Below are positions 42,501 to 54,500 of a DNA stretch of 64,000 bases, piece after piece; position 1 is the stretch's first letter; the number at the start of each line of letters is the position of its first letter. The notes beneath the pieces were generated by a model. That model ran no database searches, was not told the DNA's origin, and saw only the letters and a program-made list of their open reading frames with translations. This stretch comes from Spisula solida (Eukaryota > Mollusca > Bivalvia > Venerida > Mactridae). A program made the position numbers and the translations under genes. The stretch spans positions 41,792,601 to 41,856,600 of the forward strand of contig OX365948.1 in NCBI GenBank assembly GCA_947247005.1, given 5' to 3'.

Positions 42501-45500
42501 TTGTATGATTTGACCAAGTGACCTACATGTAGTTTTTAATCCAATATAACATAGCTCAAACCACTAGACTGATATAGTGCCGGTTTCAAGCTCAGTATTA
42601 GTACACTACTACATTTTGTATAATTATTAAATATAATGCAGGGAACCATTCATCGGGCAGGTTTCATTTGGCCTATAAATACCAACAATGAATCATGCAA
42701 GTGGAATAAATCTAGCAAAATCAGGAAACAATTAAATCCACACCATAAATTTGCTTTTCCTTCCTCCTCCTGTCTTTGGCAATGATTATATTCACCTCTT
42801 GTCTAGATAGTGTAATTAGTATAGAGAAATAAATACCAGGAGTCTCTTTACTGCCAACCACAACCTGTCATGGCCAACACATACAGACACACTTCCAGAC
42901 ATTCTGTATTCTGATTAGTCTATTACAGACACACCTCGAGATGTACTGCATTCTGATTGGTCAATTACTGACACACCTCCAGATATACAGATGCACCCCC
43001 AGATTTACTGAACTCAGATTGGTCAATTACAGATACACCGCAAGATGTACTGCAATCTGATTTGTCAACTTCAGATACACCTCCAGATACTGCATTCTGA
43101 TTGGTCAATTATAGACACACCTCTATATATACTGCATTCTGATTGGTCAATTACAGACAAACCTTGAGATATACTGCATTCTGATTAGTCAATTACAGAT
43201 ACACCACCAGATATACTGCTCTCTGATTGGTCAATTACAGACACACTTCCAGATACACTGCTCTCTGATTGGGCAATTACAGATACACTTCCAGATATAC
43301 TGCTCTCTGATTGGTCAATTACAGACACACCTCCAGTTATACTGCTCTCTGATTGGTACACCTCCAGTTATACTGCTCTCTGATTGGTACACCTCCAGTT
43401 ATACTGCTCTCTGATTGGTACACCTCCAGATATACTGCATTCTGATTGGTACAACTCCAGATATACTGCATTCTGATTGGTACAACTCCAGATATACTGC
43501 ATTCTGATTGGTACACCTCCAGTTATACTGCATTCTGATTGGTACACCTCCAGTTATACTGCATTCTGATTGGTACACCTCCAGATATACTGCATTCTGA
43601 TTGGTACACCTCCAGATATACTGCATTCTGATTGGTACAACTCCAGATATACTGCATTCTGATTGGTACAACTCCAGATATACTGCATTCTGATTGGTAC
43701 AACTCCAGATATACTGCATTCTGATTGGTACACCTCCAGATATACTGCATTCTGATTAATCAATAACAGATTCAGTAGAGACAAAGACAGACAGTCTTGT
43801 ATGTTGGAAGCGTTACTCATATAATAACTGATGATGACAGAAGTTGCCAGCACAGCACATACAGTAATACCCCAGATAATCCATTTAGGCATCATACATC
43901 AGGAGGTGCAATTACAGAGCAATGTTGAATGATATATAACTGGCAGAGACTAAAGACAACAAACCATGCATCAAATATGTTACAGAGCAGTGTTGAAAGT
44001 CTGATTACAGATCAAAAATAGGTCAGATTACGTTCAGCATCACTCCAGTGCAAGCAAGAATTGTGTTGGAATAGCAATTAATCCTTTACTTCATTTAGAT
44101 GGATTTTTACTGCATCTGTATTTAAACAAGTAATTAAGAATTGCAAGCAATACAAAAGTCCCCTACCGGAGTTGTCACAGTGGAAATTGCATTGATTATT
44201 GTATTATAATTACTACATTATTAAATCAGTAATACTGTCAGATAAAGGACATCTGCACAAGTTTGGACTTCTGGTCATACATAAATTATTCTTTACAAGT
44301 ATATTATTACATATGGTTAAAGTGATGTAAGTCATAAAAAAGACAAACAAATCCCAATATTGGTTTACTATACATTTAAAGAACAATCTGTTCTTAGACC
44401 AGATATCAATAAGTTTGTTTAAGACAACATATCTATTTTCTATTTCAATAATAAATATTTCAGTGCTTACCAAATGTTAGGTTATAACGAAGTTGTTGTC
44501 CTCGGCTATATAAACCAGACCAGAGCTGGGACTAAACATTCATTCCCACTCTGTTGTCTGTATATTTAATAAAACGTTATTTGAGGACAATTACTTCGTT
44601 GTTTGTAGGTAAGTCACTTTCACTTTATTTCAAGTTACATGTATTATTTTATTGTTATTAAGTTAGTACTTAAAGTAAGTCAATACTTTATATATTTGAT
44701 CTAAATGATTTTATTAATATTTTGTCTTGGTATTCAGTACCTCTCACTGCAAAGCGAGTTTAAGAATTCCCTAAGATAAGAACTATATGTTAATGTTATT
44801 TAAGAATTGTGTATTTCAGGAATTGTGTATTTATTAAGTATAAATCAAACATTTCATATTAGTAATAGTTATATCAGCTTTATGTTTAAATATTGTATAT
44901 ATTCATTCCCACTCTGTTGTCTGTATATTTAATAAAACGTTATTTGAGGACAATTACTTCGTTGTTTGTAGAACCGAGTTGAAACCACAATTAGAACAAT
45001 ACACAACTACTCAAACAAAAGACTCATCATCAACAGCAAACTTTCTTGATGAAATTTGGTGGAGATCCTAGGTAGATCTTAAGACTGAATGCCAAAGAAA
45101 TACGTGGCAGACAAGGAGTTTAGTAAGAAGTTGAGGTCATACTCAGCAGAAGAAAAAACCAACACAAAGAGTGAAACAACTAAAACAGCTACGGTTACAA
45201 TGTCTACCAGTGAAGTCGAGGCAGTTACCCCGGTTACACAGGATACAAGGCGTAAAGGTGAGCCAACTATTAATATCGATCTAATAGGAAAGTTTGATGC
45301 AAACAAATGTAATGCAATAACATGGATAGATAAATATGAGGCTTTAGCTACGACCTATCATTATACAAAAGAAGAAATGGCTCAATTCTTTATATATTTC
45401 TTAGTAGGGACGGCGGCTGAATGGCTTGCAGCATTGCCAGACACAATAAAAAAAAATTATACAGCGCTAAAAGAAAATTTTGTACGACGCTTTAGTGATT

Positions 45501-48500
45501 CAACAAATAGGGCACAGGCGTTAGCTGATCTTTTTTTATTAAAACAAGGACAAACACAGTCTGTACAGGAATTCATAACCTCAGTCCGGAATCAGGCTAG
45601 AGTAAATGGTATTGAAGGTGAAAATGTTTTTGCTGCAGTACATAATGGCTTACTTCCACACATAAGGGCTGACTTGATAAAGCGCCCACCTTCTAACTTA
45701 GATGATCTAATTAAAACTTCAGAATTAAGTGAAAAGGCAAACAAAGTTCATTCAAATGAAGTACTCACAAGTGAGTCAATTGAGGCATTATTCAAGAAAG
45801 CATTAAATGTTAGTTCATTAGCAGAATTTCAGGGAAAATTAGTTAAGGACATAAACTCAATGCAGGCAGGTACACAATCAACATACAGGTCAACCCAGAA
45901 CTATGGTTCGGGAAACCAACAGGGCAGTAATAATGGGCATCAACAATATAAACAACAGTTTCAACATAATCAACGCTATGTTCATAAACAACCATACTCA
46001 GGTTACCAAGCACAGAGGTCAAATACTCAGGGGCAGCGAAAATGTAAAGGGTGCGGTGCCACAGGTCAAAACATTCACTCATACGAGGAGTGCTTCGCAA
46101 GAACTATGCAATGTCATCATTGTTCTCGAGAAGGACACATTCGACGAGCTTGTTGGAGCTTAAGGAAATAGGGATTTCAGCCTGCCAGGGGTAATAAAGG
46201 GAACCAACTGGAAAGGCAAAATACACAACAAACTAAATTTAGTAAAGTTTCAAATTTTAAGGGTCAAACTAAGTCATCAGGACAACAAAATGAAAATCTT
46301 CAGTCAATTTACAGTGTTCAATCAAACATGGAACACAATTTTACAAATTTAAACATAGGGGGGAAAATTGTGAAATGTTTAGTAGATTCAGGATCAAGTT
46401 TGTGTTGCATTAAGAAATCCCTTTTAGACTCGGTAGACCAATCATTGTGTAGATATGGTCCAACTGAGTACAATCAAGTAGTAGGTGTCAGTGGGAAGTT
46501 GATAAATGTACTAGGCACGGTTGTCATTAGATTTGAGTTGGGTGATAGTGAATTTTCCCACAAATTTCATATATTTGATAATATTCACCAGTCACTTATT
46601 ATAGGGATTGATTTCATGAAACAGAATCAGTGTGTACTAGACTTTGGGGCCAATACATTTAGATGTCCAGTAGGTTACGCTAGGTTAGCGCGTTCTGTAG
46701 TTTTAGAACCATTCTGTGAAACTTTAGTTCCAGTTAGACTGTCAAGAGTAGGTGTCAATTCAACTGCCATCATTGAACCAGTTTCAAATTTATCGGCTAA
46801 GTACATAGCGGGAGCAAAGGTCATTGTTAAGAATAGTAATGGCCGTGCAGGTTTCAGATTAATTAACCCACTGTCAAGACCAGTGAAGTTACGGTGTAAC
46901 ACGGTGGTAGGGAAATTGTCATATGTCAATGAAAATTCTATCAGTGAGGTCCATGACGACCAAGACAGTGAAAATATAGAGCAACAGCCATTCATTGGGT
47001 CATTAGATGAGGTTACTTCTGAGGGTTTGGACCGAATCATAGCAGAAACGGGTATTTGTTTAAATGATTCAGACTTGTCCAACGATCAAAAGGATAGGCT
47101 CAAACGATTTATTGTCAAAAACAAGGATATGTTTGCAGGAGATACTTCTGAGTTAGGTTGCACTGATTTACATTTCCATAACATAGACACAGGGGATGCG
47201 ACCCCTCAAAGGCAAAGGCCATACCGTACTTCACCTGATGTTAAAAAGGTCATTCAAGAGCATGTAGACGATATGTTACAAAATGATATCATTGAACCAT
47301 CTGATTCATTTTGGGCTGCTCCGGTAGTTATTTGCAAGAAGAAAGATTCCACTTACAGATTTGCTATAGATTATAGGAGACTAAATGCGGTTACTAAGCC
47401 AATTAACTTCCCTCTCCCTAGATTTGAAGATGTGGTAGATTCCGTTGGGGAAAGTAGGTCAAAAATATTTACAGTGTTAGACTTAAAAGCTGGATTCCAC
47501 CAAATTCCATTGGATCCAAGCACCAAACACAAAACAACTTTTGTAACTCATGATGCAGCTTACAATTTCAAGCGACTACCTTATGGTCTTCGCAATGCAC
47601 CGGTTGCATTCCAGTGTGTAATGGCGCAAGTTTTAAGGGGAATTAATTTCAAGTTCACTCTAGTGTATGTTGATGATATACTTATACATTCGTCTGATTT
47701 TGAAACTCATTTGAATCACCTTCAGATAGTTTTTGATAGGCTTAGGGACGCCAATCTTAAACTTCAACCTAAGAAATGCCAATTTGCGGCACAAAAAGTT
47801 GAGTACCTGGGTCACTATTTTTCGAAGGATGGGATAGAGGTTAATCCTGCTAAGATTGAATCTGTCAAGTCATTCCCCATTCCTAGAAGTCAGAAGCAAC
47901 TTCGGGGTTTCCTAGGACTTTGTAACTATTATAGGAAATTTGTTAAAGATTTCGCAAAGTTGGCAAACCCTCTCAACAAGCTCCTTCAAAAGGATGTAGC
48001 ATTTACATGGTCAGATCAGTGCAACACCGCTTTTCAAGAACTCAAGGCCAAGCTAGTTTCAAGTCCTATATTAGTTCTTCCAGACTTAGCAAAACCATTC
48101 ATTATATCCACCGATGCATCTGGAACTGCGATTGGTTATGTGTTAGGTCAACTAAATGATAAGAATCAGGAACAGGTCATTGCTTATGGGGGTCGTGCAT
48201 TAAGGGGGACTGAAACCAAATGGTCAATTTGCGAACAAGAATGTCTTGCTTTGGTTGAAGCAGTAAAACAGTTTCATCCATATCTGTGTAACAGTCATTT
48301 CACTGTCTATACTGATAATCTAGGGGCAAAATATTTAAAATCTATCAAAGATGCTACGGGTCGATTAGGTCGATGGTCATTAAAGATACAAGGTTATGAT
48401 TTTGACATAATTCATAAACCGGGGGTCAAAAATCAAAATGCGGATGCCCTGTCACGCAGACCATATGATGAACAAATGGGTAACCAAACTCAGTCCAGCG

Positions 48501-51500
48501 TTAGTAGTATTGACACTTTACAATATATGGCGACCTTTGAATACGATGAACCAAGTGGCATGGAACCCTTAATTGCGTCAGTTGGCAATATAGCTGAGTG
48601 TAGAGACGATACTTTTGAACCTCTGAAACAACCTGATGTCAGTACTCAGAAAAATGCTGATATTGCCAAGCTACAATGGCAGTGCCCGGACCTTGGTCCC
48701 ATCTTGTCATACTTAACTAAAGGTCAATTCCCAGATGATAAGTTTCAGGCTAAGCGTATATTGTATCTCTCTGAACAATATGTTATTAAGGATGGGGTCC
48801 TGTTCCACTTTCTTGATAATAAGTGCACAAAAAGGAAAAGGCAGGTAAAACCAATATGCCAACTCGCTGTGCCTACATGTCTTAGAGCTGATGTAATAGA
48901 AGCTTACCATGATGGTCATGCTCATTTAGGTTTTGATGTAACTTATGCTGCCATTCGTTCCAAATATTACTGGCCAAAGATGTATTCTGATATACATAGC
49001 CATGTAACCACTTGCATAAGTTGTCAAAGGTCAAAACGCAGTTACGCCAATCAAAAACAACCTCTTCACCCACTGCCGGTTGAAGAGTCTGCGTTCTCAA
49101 GAATGCATATTGACATCATGGGTCCTCTGCCTATAACTAAGGACAAGTTCAAGTACATACTGGTTGTTGTTGATTCGTTAACATCATGGTGCGAAAGTTT
49201 TCCACTTAGGACGCAGGAGGCTGTGGAGGTTGCTAAGATCCTTCATGCAGAGATATTCTGTAGATATGGTTGTCCGTATTCTATAGTTAGCGATCGTGGG
49301 TCCAATTTCATGTCAAAGTTAGTTGCTGCTTTATGTGAGCTGTTTCAAGTAGCTAGGCATCACACCTCTGCATTTCATCCTCAATCAAACAGTGTAGTTG
49401 AACGTGTCAATGGAACTCTAGGTCAAGCTTTGCGTACATTTTGCAGTAAACAACAAAATGATTGGGACACTTACATTCCATCTATAATGATGGCATTCAG
49501 AAATGCTCAGTCGTCAACTACTGGTTACACACCTTATGAAATGCTGTTTGGTAGATCAATGCGCATGCCTATAGATACAGCACTCTACATTATTAAATCA
49601 GTAATACTGTCAGATAAAGGACATCTGCACAAGTTTGGACTTCTGGTCATACATAAATTATTCTTTACAAGTATATTATTACATATGGTTAAAGTGATGT
49701 AAGTCATAAAAAAGACAAACAAATCCCAATATTGGTTTACTATACATTTAAAGAACAATCTGTTCTTAGACCAGATATCAATAAGTTTGTTTAAGACAAC
49801 ATATCTATTTTCTATTTCAATAATAAATATTTCAGTGCTTACCAAATGTTAGGTTATAACGAAGTTGTTGTCCTCGGCTATATAAACCAGACCAGAGCTG
49901 GGACTAAACATTCATTCCCACTCTGTTGTCTGTATATTTAATAAAACGTTATTTGAGGACAATTACTTCGTTGTTTGTAGGTAAGTCACTTTCACTTTAT
50001 TTCAAGTTACATGTATTATTTTATTGTTATTAAGTTAGTACTTAAAGTAAGTCAATACTTTATATATTTGATCTAAATGATTTTATTAATATTTTGTCTT
50101 GGTATTCAGTACCTCTCACTGCAAAGCGAGTTTAAGAATTCCCTAAGATAAGAACTATATGTTAATGTTATTTAAGAATTGTGTATTTCAGGAATTGTGT
50201 ATTTATTAAGTATAAATCAAACATTTCATATTAGTAATAGTTATATCAGCTTTATGTTTAAATATTGTATATATTCATTCCCACTCTGTTGTCTGTATAT
50301 TTAATAAAACGTTATTTGAGGACAATTACTTCGTTGTTTGTAGAACCGAGTTGAAACCACAATTAGAACAATACACAACTACTCAAACAAAAGACTCATC
50401 ATCAACAGCAAACTTTCTTGATGAAAGTTTTAAGCCATTTTTCAATGTTTCTGTTGCCATAGCAACCACTATTTCGCTCGGAATCTAAATATTTTTGGAC
50501 GTGCATTATCCCCTTATTGCCCCCTATCCACATACCAAGTTTCATAAACCTAGCTTGGGAACTGTTTGAGTTATGTCAGGATCCAGATTTTTTGACAGAC
50601 GGACGGACGGACGGACAGACTGACTGACGGACGGACGGACTGACGGATGGACGGAGGGCAAACCTATAGTCCCCTCCGGTCAAAAACCGGTAGGGGACTA
50701 ATTAATTGTGTGGTAGTGGGGCTGATTGTAGAGGCAGCAACGGAGGTGGTGGCAGCAGCGCAGCCGTGGTGCTGGTTTTATTTGTCAAACATCAATTTTC
50801 AAAAGCAGAAAACTAAAATATATGAATACATAAACTAGTTTCATGAAAAAAATGTTTTTTATGGCAAAAATCCTTGTATGTAGCTAGCTAGACTAAACGG
50901 ATTCAATCAGACCTCCGAATGATGTGCAACAAAGTTCTATTATAAAGCAAATTAATTCTATAATCAGATCTATTGATGATATACCAGATGTTCAGGAGGT
51001 TGGCAACACATCAAGTATGTTACAACTGTATTTCAAAACTCCAATCATCGGCCTGGAATTCAACATTTTTTAATCAGATTTTAACTTAAAAAGATAAAAA
51101 ATAATTAATAAGGTATTTAACGAATGTCTAAATTTAGAATTTTCTCTTTTGATCAAGATAGGAGCATTAAGATTGCATTGCACAATACTTAGTATCAGAT
51201 GTGAAGTCTATGATTGTAATGCTAATGCAACAAGCATGCTGGAGGTCTGGACAAATATTGAAGCTGTTACAACAAGTTGTAATGCTAATGCAACAAGCAT
51301 GAATGATGTCTGGACAAACATTGAAGCTGTTACAACAAGTTGCAATGCTAATGCAACAAGCATGCTTGATGTCTGGACAAACATTGAAGCTGTTACAACA
51401 AGTTGTAATGCTAATGCAACAAGCATGCTTGATGTCTGGACAAACATTGAAGCTGTTACAACAAGTTGTAATGCTAATGCAACAAGCATGCTGGAGGTCT

Positions 51501-54500
51501 GGACAAACAATTATTTGAAGCTGTTACAACAAGTTGGGGAGGGGGTAAATTCAATCTACTTGGTTCAGTAACAAATACTATAATAAAGAAGGTACAATAA
51601 TGGACCCTGCACTCTCAGAACACCCTCTTTATAAATGCACACTTTGAGCTAACTATTTAAGCGAGAGAAAGAGCTTAGGTTCACATGTAAGGCCAACTTG
51701 AAATCCGACATCAACCATAAGGCCGACTGAAGAATTGTCTAAAATAGAGATAACTGTTAATTAAGCCCACCAAAAAGTAACAAACTCCATTGGTCATCAT
51801 ATAAGTTAGATAATTGCAGAAATGGGACATTTTCATTGTTTTCCACAATCATCTATTTTCCCACTGGCGACTCATCTACTCAGGGTAGGCCTGCTGGAAT
51901 ATGTTTCAATGGAACATATAAGACAATTGTTTATATAGGTTGTGTATTGGATATCAGCACTTGAGAAGTTTGTTGTGAAATGTATGCCAACATTGCCTGC
52001 AGTTTTGGTAGATAATGTATACATTCCTACATCAACACACACTCTCAATATACCAGTATGTCAACACTAAACAATTCCAGTCTTACAACTCCAAACTCCA
52101 TTTTTCCACTCATTATAAGCTTGAATGAATTTTCAACTCGAAGCTTGATATTTGCAACTTGAAACTCAAATAAATTTTTCACTTGAAACCTGAATTTTGC
52201 AACTCAAAATTCGATTAAAATTTCAATTTGCAATGGGCATTTTCTGACTCAAAATTTGATAATGTCAATAGGGAACTCAAGACTCAATGCTAAGAAACCC
52301 TCCCCAACATTTTGGTCATTTTAACTTATGTTTGTTCCTTGTTGCTTAATGCTTATACATAACAACAGATGTCTGATCAAGTTGTAAAGTTCTAATAGAC
52401 TAGAATAGGAGAGATGGTAACAGGATCGCCGGAGTTAATTCCCGTTTCTGCTGTTGGTGTTTTAAGTCCATAAACCAGAAACTAATCGCATTTCCACCTG
52501 TGCTTATAGTAGTACCCTGCATGCCCAAACGATGGAGTGCAAGCTGTATCCCAGCAGATTCGGATTTGAATCTCAGGTAGGGGTAGGGGAGGTAATCAGT
52601 CTGCTCTTCGGCAACATTGACTATGAGACAAATTAGTCAAACTTCACATGTGGAGTCGAGAAGTGGTGAAACACTTGCAAACCAACACTTACACTTGACC
52701 TAGATTTTACATTATTGGTGACCACTGTGGCCATGAAGATTTAAGGCTAGAATTCAGTGACCTCTAGTGTGTTCAATTGTGAACAGACCTGGCCCCGATC
52801 TCCCGAAGCATCTCAAGGAGAAATCTCGGCTCAAACTGAGATTTAGCTCAAATAAAAATCTGAGTTTCAGACAAATCTAAAGTTTGAGCATTTGAAATGT
52901 TGCTGATATAATGCTCATAAATATACAACAATGTTTTCATTTTGGTGATACATGTACCAATTTTGAGTCTGATCCCGCAAGGAAATAACTCAAATTGAGA
53001 TGTTTCGGGAGATCGGGGTCAGGGAAGGATGAAGAGCTATCACAAAAGCTCACCTTGTCACTAGTTAAAGCTCAGAAGAGTTTATGGGTTACTATATATT
53101 ATGCCTGAATTGAATATTCTGAGACAAATTTATCAAAATAATATACCAGCAATTGATTCTTACATAAAGGACAAAATTATTTCTCTTGTATTTAGAGAGC
53201 CTAAGAGATTAAAGAAGAATGTTTCCGTCTCATCAGTTCTATTAGAACTTTTATCAATATTTATATTGCATAGAAAGAATTTTGCTTGAAAGACTTTTAC
53301 AAGCTTCAAGGAATATGATAATATTATAAAATGATGCATATCAGAGGGAGATAAATTTTCATTAAATTTCATCATCAGTGAACTATCTATAAATTTGAAT
53401 ACTCTTGATTATTCTATTACTAAAATACTGTATGTCAGGTATTATTTGCAATGTTTTTATTATCACTTGCGAATTCGCAAATCTGTGAAAATATACTTTG
53501 GTAACACTTAAAACCTTAGTATATCCCTTGATCCACGAATTCATAAATCTGCAGGGGAAAAACCTGTTACCTAATACCCAAAAATAAATATCACACAAAT
53601 ATAAAGTGATTTACAGTACATAACAAACATGGAAGTCCATTTAAGTCCCAATCAAATCGCTTCCCATTAAAAGGATCTGGCTTCAGCCGGGCACCAAAAT
53701 GCTGAGACCAGAGTGCCAAAACGCTACGTAAGAGACTGATACGAGATTGCATGCCATTTTACCTAAAAAATCCTCAAAACTATGTAACCAAGAAATTTTT
53801 TTTTACAGTAAATACAAGCGATGAATGGCCTCAGGGGCAAAACCGCCCGAAGAGGATTAGGTAGGTGAAAGCAATGATGAAAATTCACTGATATCAGCAG
53901 TATATATGAGTTAAGTGAGTGTGCTGACAGGAAAACTAAACGATTGACGTCATTCCAGAGTATCATACTCAGTCTGGGAGTATTACTCTCCATAGTCTTA
54001 ACATAATGAGGTTTTTAGATAAACTTTTTTGCAACATTTCATCAGATAAATGTCAGCATGAAAGATGGGTTGGTGGAAAGTTATAATGGTGATAAGATAT
54101 ATATTAACATAAACAAGAGCTTGATGGATCAGTACCTGCTCACCTGGTTGATATAGCAATTAATTATAGCAGGTGCCATTTTGATGGTTAAATAGCCTAA
54201 TTTGGTGAGTCTTGGTCAGCATAGACTGGCCCCGATCTCCCGAAACATCTCAATTTGAGATAAATCTCAGCTCAAATTTTGTCAATTGTCTTTTGAGTAA
54301 CTTTCCATGCCAGATCAGACTCAAAATTGGTATCACCAAAATGAAAACATTGTTTAGAGCATTATATCAGCAACATTTCAGGTGCTCAAACTAGAGATTT
54401 GTCTTAAAATCAGATTCATATTTGAGCAAAATCTCAATTTGAGCTGAGATTTCTCCTTGAGATGCTTCGGGAGATCGGGGCCTGATCGATATTAGAGGAC

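Larger units (their letters stand above)
44173..45054 (+). repeat. 5' LTR (about 882 bp)
   Basis: The left edge is set at TGTCACAG, directly after remnants of the host repeat; only the part from 44213 is shared with the 3' LTR. The shared end is ...TTTCTTGATGAAA at 45054. The LTR carries a TATA box at 44507-44514 and a 71-bp direct repeat (44538-44608 and 44901-44971), each copy with AATAAA. No canonical CA end is present, so the exact borders are uncertain by a few bases. Confidence 0.85.
44173..50426 (+). mobile_element. Ty3/Gypsy-type LTR retrotransposon, nearly full length, 3' part deleted
   Basis: Order: 5' LTR, candidate primer-binding site, gag with zinc knuckles, pol with PR-RT-RH-IN, 3' LTR. 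RT before IN in pol is the Ty3/Gypsy order. The LTRs appear identical by eye over 842 bp (44213-45054 and 49585-50426). The 3' LTR lacks the ~40 bp present before 44213, and pol runs straight into it without a polypurine tract, so one deletion has removed the integrase C-terminus, the tract and the LTR edge. No envelope gene is seen. The orientation opposes FAK. An AGTT flanks both ends as a possible target duplication. Confidence 0.92.

Noticed and set aside
43399..43895. Minus-strand frames of about 75-113 codons
   Set aside because: They run through the 31-bp array, where the same peptide appears in all three frames after three units.
44213..44473. 86-codon minus-strand frame, repeated at 49585-49845
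   Set aside because: Antisense frame inside the LTR, present twice only because the LTR is duplicated.
45843..47082. Minus-strand frames inside gag and pol
   Set aside because: Shadows of the real plus-strand retroelement frames.
51149..51571. 140-codon repetitive frame
   Set aside because: Product of the 63-bp minisatellite, also open on the reverse strand.
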